DNA of 64,000 nucleotides, from positions 186,001 through 250,000 of the forward strand of contig NZ_BOOF01000003.1 in assembly GCF_016863095.1 (NCBI RefSeq). The letters run 5' to 3'. The notes under the pieces were generated by a model. The model was given only the letters and a program-made list of their open reading frames with translations, did no database searches and was not told where the DNA came from. Shown piece by piece: positions 9,402 to 17,537 of this stretch. This stretch comes from Microbispora siamensis (GTDB taxonomy: Bacteria > Actinomycetota > Actinomycetes > Streptosporangiales > Streptosporangiaceae). The position numbers and the translations under genes are program-made. Within the stretch, counting starts at the first letter, position 1, and each line of letters opens with the position of its first letter.

Positions 9402-9520
9402 CTCCTCCGCTCCCTGAAGGAAGCGGCTTCTCGCTAAGCCGCTTCCGCAGCGTCGCGAAGGGCAAGCCCTGCCCTGAGAATGTTCCTGGCCGCGTTCACG
9501 TCAGCGTGTTCGGTGTGCCC
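9378..9520 (-). ncRNA. Candidate guide RNA (reRNA/omegaRNA) at the tnpB 3' end
   Basis: By analogy with characterised TnpB systems, the guide RNA is made from the tnpB 3' end and right end, and its guide is the flank just beyond the element. Here that would run leftward through the 9446-9419 hairpin to the TCAC terminus at 9401-9398. The guide would be about 20 nt complementary to 9378-9397, inside the 3' end of glcE. The upstream limit (9520) is a guess. No expression evidence is available. Confidence 0.35.
9419..9446. repeat. Right-end hairpin of the tnpB element
   Basis: An 11-base perfect inverted repeat (GGAAGCGGCTT / AAGCCGCTTCC) with a 6-base loop. It contains the tnpB stop codon (9434-9436). 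Its position, about 20 bases inside the proposed right cleavage site, matches the recognition hairpins of IS200/IS605 ends. Confidence 0.75.
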
Positions 9521-10618
9521 GCACGCCGTACAGGCGAACTCGGCTTGGGTGAGGCGGTTGTCCTTCGCGCAGTGCCCGCACCGCGAGCAGGTGCGGGAGG
9601 TGTTGGCGGGGTTCACCGCGATCAGCTCGCGACCGGCGCTTTCAGCCTTGTGCGCGAGCACACGCAGGAACACCCCCCACCCCGCGTCCAGGATGCTCCG
9701 GTTCAGCCCCGACTTGGCCGCGACGTTCCGCCCAGGCTGGATGATCGTGCCCGACGCGGACCGGGTCATGTTCGCGATCCGCAGGTCCTCATGCACGATC
9801 ACGTCATAGCCGCGGACCAGGGTGAGCGCGGCCTTGTGCGCGCCGTCCAACCGCTGGCGGCGCACCTTGGCGTGCAGCGCGGCGACGCGCGCCACGGCCT
9901 TACGGCGACGCGTGGACCCGCGCTTTTTACGGGCGAGGTCCCGCTGGGCGGCGGCCAGCCGGTCAGCGGACGCGGCCAGGTGCCGCTGGTTTTCGATGTG
10001 GTCGCCGTCGGATGTGGTGGCCAGCGACGCGACGCCCATGTCGATCCCCGCGACCGCGCCCGTCGCGGGCAGGGGTTCGGCGGGCACCTCGTCGCACGAC
10101 AGCACGACGAACCAGCGGGCGCCTTCCCGCTTGACGCTGATCGTCTTGACGGTGCCGAGCACACGGCGGTGCTGGTGGACCCGGACATGCCCGATGCCCT
10201 GCAGCCGCACGTAGGTCGCGGCCGGGTTTTCGGGCTGGGAGTCCCACCGGCAGCCGTCGCCGTCCTTGGGCCACTCCACGGTGTCGAACCGGCCCCGCCC
10301 TTTGAACCGGGGAAACCCCGGCGTGCGCCCGGCTCTCATGCGGGCGAAGAACGCCACAAACGCCTTGTCCAACCGGCGGAGCGTGGCCTGCTGGGAGGAG
10401 AACGACCATCGGCCCTGACCGGTGGGGTCGTCGGCGCGGATGTGCTTCAACTCGCCCGACTGGCCGCCGTACCGGACCCTCACCCCGGCTCTGCGGTAGG
10501 CCGTACGGCGGTGCTCCAAGGCGGCGTTGTACAGCTCCCGGTGGTCGTGCAGGCACTGCGCGAGCGCGGCGGCCTGCCTACGGGTGGGGCGCAGCAGGAA
10601 CTTGAACGACCGGCGCAC
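9434..10618 (-). CDS. tnpB: TnpB RNA-guided nuclease of IS200/IS605 (IS1341-like) element
   Basis: The GTG at 10618 is preferred because GGGAGG sits 5 bases upstream; an in-frame ATG at 10633 gives 5 more residues. The N-terminus RRSFKFLLRPT and HRELYNAALEHRR are typical TnpB helices. The RuvC acidic residues are present: D193 in GIDMGVAS, E277 in VHEDLRIANM and D373 in HADVNAARN. The zinc finger is CSRCG (C344, C347) with CTACG (C363, C366). The gene therefore looks intact (394 residues). Known TnpB proteins are RNA-guided DNA nucleases that favour retention of the element. The stop codon lies inside the right-end hairpin, as in elements where the guide RNA overlaps the 3' end of tnpB. Confidence 0.93.
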   Translation of the reverse strand: MRRSFKFLLRPTRRQAAALAQCLHDHRELYNAALEHRRTAYRRAGVRVRYGGQSGELKHIRADDPTGQGRWSFSSQQATLRRLDKAFVAFFARMRAGRTPGFPRFKGRGRFDTVEWPKDGDGCRWDSQPENPAATYVRLQGIGHVRVHQHRRVLGTVKTISVKREGARWFVVLSCDEVPAEPLPATGAVAGIDMGVASLATTSDGDHIENQRHLAASADRLAAAQRDLARKKRGSTRRRKAVARVAALHAKVRRQRLDGAHKAALTLVRGYDVIVHEDLRIANMTRSASGTIIQPGRNVAAKSGLNRSILDAGWGVFLRVLAHKAESAGRELIAVNPANTSRTCSRCGHCAKDNRLTQAEFACTACGHTEHADVNAARNILRAGLALRDAAEAA

Positions 10619-10756
10619 ACCCACCTCCCACATTCGGTAATCAGATCATCACGCTACTGGAAGGCACCGACAAAACCCGGAAGGAAATCTGTGATGCACA
10701 GACCACGCAGGTCAGGACACGTTCGGGCCTTGGCTGCCCTCCCCCTCCCGATTCCC

Positions 10757-10776
10757 CCGTCGCCTCAAGGCGACGG
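10757..10776. repeat. Left-end hairpin of the tnpB element
   Basis: An 8-base perfect stem (CCGTCGCC / GGCGACGG) with loop TCAA, 7 bases inside the proposed left boundary. The 161 bases between the tnpB start region and glcF hold this hairpin and presumably the tnpB promoter, with no gene. Confidence 0.7.
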
Positions 10777-10794
10777 TCCCCTCGTGAGACGTTG

Positions 10795-12051
10795 ATGGAC
10801 CCCGAGCTGATCAGGGACTGCGTCCACTGCGGGTTCTGCCTGCCCACCTGCCCCACGTACGTGCTGTGGGGCGAGGAGATGGACTCCCCGCGCGGGCGCA
10901 TCCACCTCATGGGGCAGCACGTCGAGGGCACCCCGCTCACCGACGCGATGGCCGGCCACTTCGACGCCTGCCTGGGCTGCATGGCGTGCGTCACCGCGTG
11001 CCCGTCCGGAGTGCGGTACGACCGATTGATCGAGCAGACGCGCGCGGTCGTCGAGCGGGAGCACGTGCGCCGCCCCGACGAGCGCGCGATCCGGGCGCTG
11101 GTGTTCGCGCTGTTCCCCCACCGGCGCAGGCTGCGGGCGATGCGGCTGCCGATGCGGCTGGGCAGGCGCCTGCAGCCGTTCCTGGAACGGGTCAACCCCT
11201 CCCTCGGCGCGATGGCCGAACTGGCGCCCGCCGTCCCCCGGCCCGTACGGCTGCCGCCGCTGGTGCGGGCGAGGCGACGGCGCAGGGCGCGGGTCGGGCT
11301 GCTCACCGGCTGCGTGCAGGGCGAGTTCTTCCCCCAGGTCAACGCGGCGACGGCCCGGGTGCTCGCGCTGGAGGGCTGCGACGTCGTGATCCCGCCCCGG
11401 CAGGGCTGCTGCGGGGCGCTGTCGCTGCACTCGGGCCGCGAGGCCGAGGCGCGCAGGTTCGCCCGCCGCACGATCGCCGTCTTCGAGCGGGCCGGCGTGG
11501 ACGCCGTGGTGGTGAACGCGGCGGGCTGCGGGTCGAGCATGAAGGACTACGCCGAGGTGCTGGCCGGCGAGCCTGCCTGGGCGGCCCGCGCCGGGGCGCT
11601 GCGGACCCGGGACCTGGCGGAGTTCCTGACCGAGCTCGGACCGGCCGCCGAGCGTCACCCGCTGCCCGTCACGGTCGCCTACCACGACGCCTGCCACCTG
11701 GCCCACGCCCAGGGCGTGCGCGCCCAGCCGCGTGAGCTGCTGCGCGCGATCCCGGGGCTGGAGCTGCGGGAGGTCGAGGAGTCCGCGATCTGCTGCGGGT
11801 CTGCGGGCACCTACAACCTCTTCCAGCCGGAGGCGGCCCGGCAACTGGGCGACCGCAAGGCCGAGCGGGTGCTCGCCGCCGGCGCCGACGTCCTGGTGTC
11901 GGCGAACCCGGGATGCACGATGCAGATCGCGGCCTCCGTCCGCAGGGCGGGCAAGGGGGAGATCCGGGTCGCGCACACGGCCGAGGTGCTCGACGCCTCG
12001 CTGCGCGGTCTCGAACCCGGCATGCTGGGACGGTCCCCGCATCGAGGATGA
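10795..12051 (+). CDS. glcF: Glycolate oxidase iron-sulfur subunit GlcF
   Basis: The protein has 418 residues. There are two 4Fe-4S motifs near the N-terminus: C9-C12-C15-C19 (CVHCGFCLPTCP) and C59-C62-C65-C69 (CLGCMACVTACP). Two cysteine-rich CCG domains follow, with GCCGAL and ICCGSAGTYN, as in GlcF/heterodisulfide-reductase-like electron-transfer subunits. It passes electrons from GlcD/E to the quinone pool. The ATG at 10795 lacks a strong ribosome site. The nearest GGAGG in the reconstructed uninterrupted operon is in the glcE 3' end, about 17 bases away, so glcF may have relied on coupling to glcE and may now be poorly expressed. Confidence 0.93.
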   Translation: MDPELIRDCVHCGFCLPTCPTYVLWGEEMDSPRGRIHLMGQHVEGTPLTDAMAGHFDACLGCMACVTACPSGVRYDRLIEQTRAVVEREHVRRPDERAIRALVFALFPHRRRLRAMRLPMRLGRRLQPFLERVNPSLGAMAELAPAVPRPVRLPPLVRARRRRRARVGLLTGCVQGEFFPQVNAATARVLALEGCDVVIPPRQGCCGALSLHSGREAEARRFARRTIAVFERAGVDAVVVNAAGCGSSMKDYAEVLAGEPAWAARAGALRTRDLAEFLTELGPAAERHPLPVTVAYHDACHLAHAQGVRAQPRELLRAIPGLELREVEESAICCGSAGTYNLFQPEAARQLGDRKAERVLAAGADVLVSANPGCTMQIAASVRRAGKGEIRVAHTAEVLDASLRGLEPGMLGRSPHRG

Positions 12052-12073
12052 CACCGCCGCCGAGGAGGATGCA

Positions 12074-12808
12074 GTGAGCGTGCAGAGCGTCGACCGGGCG
12101 CTGGACGTGCTCGAGGCACTGTCCGAGCACGGCGGCCAGGCCGGCCTGTCGGAGATCGCGGCCACGACCGGCCTGCCGTACGGGACGATCCACCGGCTGT
12201 TACAGACGCTGCTGGCCCGTGGGTACGTCCGGCAGGAGTCCGACCGGCGCTACGCCCTCGGCGGAGCGCTCGTGCGGATCGGCGGCGTGGCCGAGCGGAT
12301 GCTCGCGGTCTGGGCCGAGCCCTACCTCGCGAGGCTCGTGGAGCTGTCCGGCGAGACCGCCAATCTCGCCGTGCTTGAGGGCGACTACGTCGTCTACGTG
12401 GCCCAGGTGCCCTCGCCGCGCAGGCTGCGGATGTTCGCCGAGGTCGGCCGCCGGGTGCTGCCGCACAGCACGGCCGTCGGCAAGGCCCTGCTGGCCGGTC
12501 GGGACGACGCGGAGGCGGTGTTCCGGCGCACCGGGCTGCCCCGCCGTACGGACCGGACGATCACGGCGGTCGGCGAGCTGCTGGAGGAGCTCGACCGGGT
12601 GCGCGCCCGGGGGTACGCGCTCGACCTGGGTGAGGAGGAGAGCGGCGTGCACTGCATGGCCGTGCCGGTCCACGACGGCGGGCGGGCCTTCGCGGCGATG
12701 TCGGTGTCCGGGCCGGCCGAGCGCATCGACGCGATCGACCGCGAGGAACTGGCCGCGATGCTGCGCAAGGTGGCCGAGGACTTCGGCGCCGCCGTCTTCC
12801 ACTCCTGA
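12074..12808 (+). CDS. IclR-family transcriptional regulator of the glc operon
   Basis: The protein has 244 residues. The GTG at 12074 has GAGGAGG 5 bases upstream. The N-terminal winged helix-turn-helix includes LSEIAATTGLPYGTIHRLLQTL (about residues 18-40). The C-terminal IclR effector domain includes the LPHSTAVGKALLAG segment and the GEEESGVHCMAVPV motif typical of ligand-binding IclR domains. It lies 22 bases after glcF, last in the malate synthase-glcDEF cluster. Control of that operon in response to glyoxylate or glycolate is the natural inference, as for other IclR regulators of glyoxylate genes. Confidence 0.9.
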   Translation: MSVQSVDRALDVLEALSEHGGQAGLSEIAATTGLPYGTIHRLLQTLLARGYVRQESDRRYALGGALVRIGGVAERMLAVWAEPYLARLVELSGETANLAVLEGDYVVYVAQVPSPRRLRMFAEVGRRVLPHSTAVGKALLAGRDDAEAVFRRTGLPRRTDRTITAVGELLEELDRVRARGYALDLGEEESGVHCMAVPVHDGGRAFAAMSVSGPAERIDAIDREELAAMLRKVAEDFGAAVFHS

Positions 12809-12851
12809 CCGCCGCTTCTGAAGACCCGACCGGATCGGTCAGTATGGGGTC

Positions 12852-13070
12852 ATGTGCCGAAGCATCAAGACCCTGCGCCCGCCGTTCACCGACGAGGTGA
12901 CCGAGGAGGACATCCGGGCGGCGGCCCTGCAGTATGTCCGCAAGATCTCCGGCTTCCGTGCGCCCGCCGCGCACAACGCCGAGGCGTTCGACCGCGCGGT
13001 CGAGGAGATCACGCAGGCCAGCACGGCGCTGCTGGCCTCCCTCCAGGTCCGCGGCTCGGCCGCCCGGTAG
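12852..13070 (+). CDS. DUF2277 family small protein
   Basis: A 72-residue protein beginning MCRSIKTLRPPFTDEVTEEDI, then AAALQYVRKISGFRAP, the conserved core of DUF2277. Function unknown in the family. A small palindrome GACCGGATCGGTC (12828-12840) precedes it and could be an operator or part of the iclR 3' end. It converges with the M48 protease gene, 5 bases apart. Confidence 0.85.
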   Translation: MCRSIKTLRPPFTDEVTEEDIRAAALQYVRKISGFRAPAAHNAEAFDRAVEEITQASTALLASLQVRGSAAR

Positions 13071-13075
13071 CCGTT

Positions 13076-14929
13076 CTAAACGCGTTCGAGCAGGGAGACG
13101 AGTCGCTTGCGGCTGCCGTCGTCCAGTTCGTCGCTGCTCCACCGTTCCCCGATCCGCAGGGTCGCGCCGCCGTACAGCACGAGCTCGGCGTCCAGCGGGA
13201 CCTGCTTGTGGATCCGGACGCCCTCGATCTCCTCGAAGGCGACGAACCGGTTCCGCTCGGCCAGGCTCACCGCGGACGTCGCGGCGAGCAGCTCTCGCAT
13301 GCGCTGCCGCCCGTTGTCCGACTTTCCGGGGTCCGCGACCAGGACGAGCCCGGTGGTCAACACGAACAGGTCGTGCTCGACTCCGTCCGCCCGGACGTTC
13401 GCCAGCCCGCCGACGACGTCGGAGCCGAAGGTGCTCGGGGCCGTGTCCGCCGGTACGGCCCGGTGGATGTCGACGCCGAGCGCGGCCAGCTCCCCGAGTG
13501 CCTTGTCCAGGCCGCCCGGTGTGACCGCGAGCTTCGCGATTTCCTCCAGCGGCAGCTCGGTGCCGCGCACACCGCGGAACTCGGCCGGGCCGCTCCAGGA
13601 ATGCCACCACCGCGCGACGCCGGACCGCAACGCGGCGAGCCGGAGCAGGGTCTCCAGCGGCTCGGCGAACAGCGGGCCCGCCTCCCGCCGGGTGGCCGTC
13701 GGGAAGAAGGGCTGCGCGATCGTCGTGAGCTGCCCGGCCGCGATGTACTCGGTCACGTCGGCCAGCCCGGCCACAGGCCGGCCGACCGTACGGGCGATCA
13801 TGCGGAAGACCGCGTCGGCCTCGCGCTGCACTCGCGCGGCGAGGGCCGCCGCGGTGAGGTCGGGCCAGGGCAGCAGGGTGCGCTCTCCGCTGTCGATCGC
13901 CACGCGTTGCAGGGCGCGACCGGCCTCGGCGATGTCCGCGAGCAGCATCGCCGCCGGCCGCGTGTCGGGTGACGCCGTCGTGTGAGGCGCCGCCGCGAGG
14001 GCGGCGAGCCGTTCGGACAGGGGCGGGTGGGTGTCCCACCGGGAGCCGCTGTCGTCCGGCTCGTGGGCGCGCAGTTCGTCCAGCTCGTCCCGGCGCGCCT
14101 CCACCAGTGCGCCGAACCCGGCGAACAGGTCGGCCGGGGCGTACCCGGACTCCCAGCCGAGGTGGACGTACTGGCCGAGGAAGAAGCTCCATGCGGCGTC
14201 GAGGACGCGGATCTCGCGCAGCGCGCCGGCCGCGGCGTCGGCTCCGGCGGCCCGGGCCGACGCCAGGTCCGCCTCGAGTTCCTGGCGGCGCGACACGGCG
14301 TGGTCGACCAGGAGGTAGAGGCGGGCGTATCCCCGGAAAATCCATCCCGCCGGGTTGTTCGGGCCGATCCGCTCCAGCGTGTGAGCGATCACCAGCCTGC
14401 CCCGGTACGCGGGAGCGGACAGGCGGGTGTGCCGCTCGGAGTAGTGCCCGAGCTCGTGCGCGAGCACGGCCCGCATCTGCGCCACGGTCATCGTCTGCAG
14501 CAGCGGCAGCCCGACGTAGAGGCGCCGGTGTCCCCCGGCGAGGCCGAGGAAACGCGATTCCTCCTGTACCGCCGCGTTGGCCTCCGCGGTCAGCCAGATC
14601 TCGTCCGGCATCCGGGTGCCCGCCTCCGCCGCCAGGTCGCGGACGGCCGCCCACAGCATCGGCGCCTGGTCGGCGGGCATGAGCAGGCCGTCGGGCGGCT
14701 CCGGGCGGGAGCGCACCGCGCGCCACACGCCGCGCCCGACCGCCCAGGTGCTGGCCGCGAAGAGCGGCCACAGCAGCTTCACCACGACCAGCCCGGCCAG
14801 CACGGTGGACAGCCACACGCCGAGCGCCAGGAGCCCGGCGACCTGCGCGGCCGCCAGCACGAAGAACCCCGCGAGCATGGCCAGGCTGATCCCGGCCCGT
14901 ATGCTGTTCGCCAATTCACTCGCTCTCAA
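13076..14929 (-). CDS. M48-family membrane zinc metallopeptidase
   Basis: A protein of up to 617 residues. N-terminal hydrophobic segments (about residues 12-60) suggest two membrane passes. The zinc motif HELGH lies at residues 158-162 (AVLAHELGHYSERH), and a downstream QELEAD segment supplies the third ligand, as in HtpX/Ste24-like M48 enzymes. A long C-terminal half has no recognised domain and may bind substrate or partners. The start is uncertain: TTG 14929 has no clear ribosome site, and TTG 14914 is an alternative. Divergent from the next gene, with only 35 bases between starts. Confidence 0.85.
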   Translation of the reverse strand: MRASELANSIRAGISLAMLAGFFVLAAAQVAGLLALGVWLSTVLAGLVVVKLLWPLFAASTWAVGRGVWRAVRSRPEPPDGLLMPADQAPMLWAAVRDLAAEAGTRMPDEIWLTAEANAAVQEESRFLGLAGGHRRLYVGLPLLQTMTVAQMRAVLAHELGHYSERHTRLSAPAYRGRLVIAHTLERIGPNNPAGWIFRGYARLYLLVDHAVSRRQELEADLASARAAGADAAAGALREIRVLDAAWSFFLGQYVHLGWESGYAPADLFAGFGALVEARRDELDELRAHEPDDSGSRWDTHPPLSERLAALAAAPHTTASPDTRPAAMLLADIAEAGRALQRVAIDSGERTLLPWPDLTAAALAARVQREADAVFRMIARTVGRPVAGLADVTEYIAAGQLTTIAQPFFPTATRREAGPLFAEPLETLLRLAALRSGVARWWHSWSGPAEFRGVRGTELPLEEIAKLAVTPGGLDKALGELAALGVDIHRAVPADTAPSTFGSDVVGGLANVRADGVEHDLFVLTTGLVLVADPGKSDNGRQRMRELLAATSAVSLAERNRFVAFEEIEGVRIHKQVPLDAELVLYGGATLRIGERWSSDELDDGSRKRLVSLLERV

Positions 14930-14964
14930 TAGAGTTGATCGGCTATTTATGTACCATCCGTCGC

Positions 14965-15921
14965 ATGTCTCTTAGGCTTTTTCGGAGAAGAAGCGGAAAT
15001 ATCGATATCGATCCGGCTATGGGCGATCCGGGAGCCGCGGGGCTGCGGTCGGTGCTGATCGCCCGTGACTGGCGTTCCGCCCAGTCCTTTCTCGGATCCG
15101 TCACCGATCCGGACGACCGGGCCTTCTATCTGAACGTCTGCGGTTCCGTGCAAGGCATGCAGGACTGGATCGACGAATGGATCGCGGCCGAGCCCGATTC
15201 GACGCTCCCGCTCCTGGTGAAGGGCGCGCACGGGATCAAGTGGGCGTGGGAGGCCCGGGGCGCGGCCGTCGCGGAGATGACCAGCGAACAGCAGTTCCGG
15301 GAGTTCCACCGGCGGCTCAAGGTGGCCGAGGACTGTCTCGACGAGGTCGTCGAGCGCGACCCGGACGACGTGGCGGCGTGGTCGTTCCTCGTCGTCTCCG
15401 CTCGGGGCCGCCAGGTGGGACGAGAGGAGACGTTGCGGCGATTCCACGCGGCGACGAGCAGGCATCCCGGGCACGTGCACACGCACTCGCAGATGCTGCA
15501 GTGGCTGTGCGCGAAATGGTTCGGCAGCGAGGAGGAGATGTTCGCCTTCGCCCGGCGTGCCGTCACCGATTCGCCTCCGGGAAGCCCGCTGGGCAGACTC
15601 GTCGCCGAGGCGCACCTGGAGAAATGGCTGTCGCTGGACCGGGGTGAGGACGAGGAATACATGGCGCGGCCCGACGTCCGGGCCGAGTTGCGCGCCGCCG
15701 CCGACCACTCCGTGCGGCATCCGGCCTACCGGCGGCGGCCGGGCTGGCCGGAAGACCACAACGTGTTCGCCTGCGCCTTCGTCCTCGCGGGTGACCACGT
15801 CGCGGCCAGGGAGCGGTTCGAGGCGCTCGGGGACCTCGTCACCGAAAGGCCCTGGAGCTACCTGGGCGATCCCGGCAGGGTCTGCGCCAGGATGCGCCAG
15901 GTCGCGCTCCGGCACGCCTAG
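14965..15921 (+). CDS. Conserved hypothetical protein, TPR-like
   Basis: A 318-residue protein of unknown function. The start ATG at 14965 is preferred over an in-frame ATG at 14935 that would overlap the divergent promoter. After a basic N-terminus (MSLRLFRRRSGN) it is mostly helical and tryptophan-rich, with segments (WSFLVVSARGRQ, AFVLAGDHVAARERFEAL) that resemble tetratricopeptide helices and suggest a scaffold or partner-binding protein. No signal peptide, membrane segment or catalytic motif is visible. Position next to the M48 protease may be coincidental. Confidence 0.8.
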   Translation: MSLRLFRRRSGNIDIDPAMGDPGAAGLRSVLIARDWRSAQSFLGSVTDPDDRAFYLNVCGSVQGMQDWIDEWIAAEPDSTLPLLVKGAHGIKWAWEARGAAVAEMTSEQQFREFHRRLKVAEDCLDEVVERDPDDVAAWSFLVVSARGRQVGREETLRRFHAATSRHPGHVHTHSQMLQWLCAKWFGSEEEMFAFARRAVTDSPPGSPLGRLVAEAHLEKWLSLDRGEDEEYMARPDVRAELRAAADHSVRHPAYRRRPGWPEDHNVFACAFVLAGDHVAARERFEALGDLVTERPWSYLGDPGRVCARMRQVALRHA

Positions 15922-15991
15922 TCACACGCCTGGATGATCTATTCCAAGGGATCGGCTGCGCGCATGAGGCGAGGGAGCCCAAAGTGCGGTT

Positions 15992-16245
15992 GTGACGCCA
16001 GACCTGGACTCCCTCGCCACCGCACTGTAGGTGAAGACCGACGACGCGCTGAAGGCATCGCCGCATCTCCCGCCCTGGCGACCGGCTGCCGGGATTACCC
16101 CCGCCTGGAACGGCACCACGGCCGAACACCCGCCGGCGTCGTCGCCCGCGTCATGCAGCGCATCCTCACGCTGACCACCGCCATCTGGCACAACGACCAG
16201 AGCGGACAGCCCGTCCTGCGCTCACTGACCGCCTACGACCACTAA
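15992..16245 (+). pseudogene. Remnant of an IS982-family transposase
   Basis: Two pieces in different frames. The N-terminal piece (from GTG 15992) reads VTPDLDSLATAL, a stop (TAG), then VKTDDALK, matching the start of IS982 transposases. The C-terminal piece (about 16102-16245, another frame) reads HHGRTPAGVVARVMQRILTL and then AIWHNDQSGQPVLRSLTAYDH, the conserved end of that family. The central catalytic part, roughly 200 residues, is deleted, so it cannot be active. Its stop overlaps the stop of the convergent VOC gene. Confidence 0.8.
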
Positions 16246-16658
16246 CCCTCCGGACCGATCATGTACGTGGACGCTGCCAGCGTGCGCAGGACATCGAACT
16301 CGTTGCCCTCGGGATCGGCCATGACCACCCAGCTCCGGCCGGAGCCCTGGCCCACGTCCACCTTGGCGGCGCCGAGGCCGAGCAGCCTGGCCACCTCGTC
16401 GTCGGTACTACCGTCGATCGGGCTGACGTCGAGGTGGAGCCGGTTCTTCACGGTCTTGCCCTCAGGCACCCGAATGAACACCAGAGTGGGCGGCATCTGG
16501 CGAGCCCGGACCTCCTCGACGGTCGGCTCCCAGGAGCCGATCTCGACCTTGCCCTCGCTCCGGTCGATCACCTTGAAGTCCAGGACCGCGCACCAGAAGG
16601 CCGCGAGCCGCTCCGGATCGTGGCAGTCGACAACCAACTCGGTGAACCTACTGGTCAT
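16242..16658 (-). CDS. VOC (glyoxalase/bleomycin-resistance-like) family protein
   Basis: A 138-residue single-domain protein starting at ATG 16658 after GGAGAAGTC. It opens MTSRFTELVVDCHDPERLAAFW and ends with WVVMADPEGNEFDVL, the paired beta-alpha modules of the Glyoxalase_6 type VOC fold. These act as small-molecule binding proteins, isomerases or dioxygenases; the activity here cannot be assigned. HLDVS and the glutamate in GNEFDV are the usual metal-ligand positions. Confidence 0.88.
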   Translation of the reverse strand: MTSRFTELVVDCHDPERLAAFWCAVLDFKVIDRSEGKVEIGSWEPTVEEVRARQMPPTLVFIRVPEGKTVKNRLHLDVSPIDGSTDDEVARLLGLGAAKVDVGQGSGRSWVVMADPEGNEFDVLRTLAASTYMIGPEG

Positions 16659-16768
16659 GACTTCTCCAGACAGTGCGGACGGGGGCTAACCCTTGGAATC
16701 GATCATCTAGTCGCACCCGGGCAACCGGGTCCAAGCGAACCACAAGTGCCGGGCGCGACAGTGGCCGC

Positions 16769-17440
16769 ATGGGACTGATCTCCGACTTCCTCATGGCCCG
16801 GCGGCTACGCAGAGGGCCCACGCTGCTGCTGCCGTACGCGCCCGACCCCGCGACCGTGCTGGAGACGGTGCGGCTGCACGACCCGCAGGCCGGGCCGTAC
16901 GGGCGGGGGTTCAAGATCGGTGAGAACGTCGAGCTGCGCGGGCCGGTCGCGCTGACCCCGGAGCTGGCGGCCCGGGCGGGCCTCCCGGCGGGCTGGGCGG
17001 CCGCGTTCTTCGCGCGCAACATCGACAGCGAGGCGGGCGGCGACTTCTCGCGGCCGAGCCTGCTCGTGCGGGGCCTGGCCGAGCGGCTCGGTGGCCGGGA
17101 GCACCCGGAGTGCCAGGAGGAGCCGCCGGAGGACCTGGCCGAGGTCACCGGCGGGCGGCTCATCCCCGTGGACGAGGTGATCGGCCTGCTCGCGGACGAG
17201 GTGCCCGGCCTGGAGGTCACGACGGTGACCGACGCCGGCACGACGCTGCTCACCAGCGCCGAGAGCCCGATCGAGGTCTTCGTCACCGAATGGGACGGCG
17301 ATGACGTGACGTACGAGCTGTCCGCGGACGGCGGTTACGGCACCGGCGTTCCCGCCGCCGCCCGGCGGGCCGCCCTCGCGATCGCCGACCGCACCGGCGG
17401 GGTGGCCCGCGACCACAACGGGTTCCTCATCACCGGCTGA
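16769..17440 (+). CDS. Conserved hypothetical protein
   Basis: A 223-residue protein I do not recognise. The ATG at 16769 is preferred; an in-frame start at 16673 would overlap the VOC promoter region. No signal peptide or membrane helix. The C-terminal half (ESPIEVFVTEWDGDDVTYELS) looks like a small alpha/beta domain. It is followed by a 97-base gap and the ECF sigma gene. Confidence 0.75.
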   Translation: MGLISDFLMARRLRRGPTLLLPYAPDPATVLETVRLHDPQAGPYGRGFKIGENVELRGPVALTPELAARAGLPAGWAAAFFARNIDSEAGGDFSRPSLLVRGLAERLGGREHPECQEEPPEDLAEVTGGRLIPVDEVIGLLADEVPGLEVTTVTDAGTTLLTSAESPIEVFVTEWDGDDVTYELSADGGYGTGVPAAARRAALAIADRTGGVARDHNGFLITG

Positions 17441-17537
17441 GCACATCGGATGGAACCGGCCCGGCGGGTCCGGCGGAGTAGGGGCGAAGGGCGCGACGGC
17501 GCCCACGGAAGGATGCCCCTATGAACGGACAACACGG

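Larger units (their letters stand above)
9398..10783 (-). mobile_element. IS200/IS605-family element carrying tnpB only (IS1341-like)
   Basis: The proposed limits come from three signs: a subterminal perfect hairpin at each end (9419-9446 and 10757-10776), a tnpB gene reading leftward, and GTGA shared at 9398-9401 and 10784-10787 (TCAC on the element's strand). IS605 elements leave a short target motif beside the left end rather than a duplication, so the shared tetramer fits a cleavage/target motif. Removing 9398-10783 places the glcE stop 7 bases before the glcF ATG. There is no tnpA (Y1 transposase), so mobility would need a transposase in trans. Confidence 0.75.

Noticed and set aside
9398-10787. 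GTGA at both ends of the tnpB element as a classical target-site duplication
   Set aside because: IS200/IS605 elements do not make duplications; the shared tetramer is better read as the cleavage/target motif.
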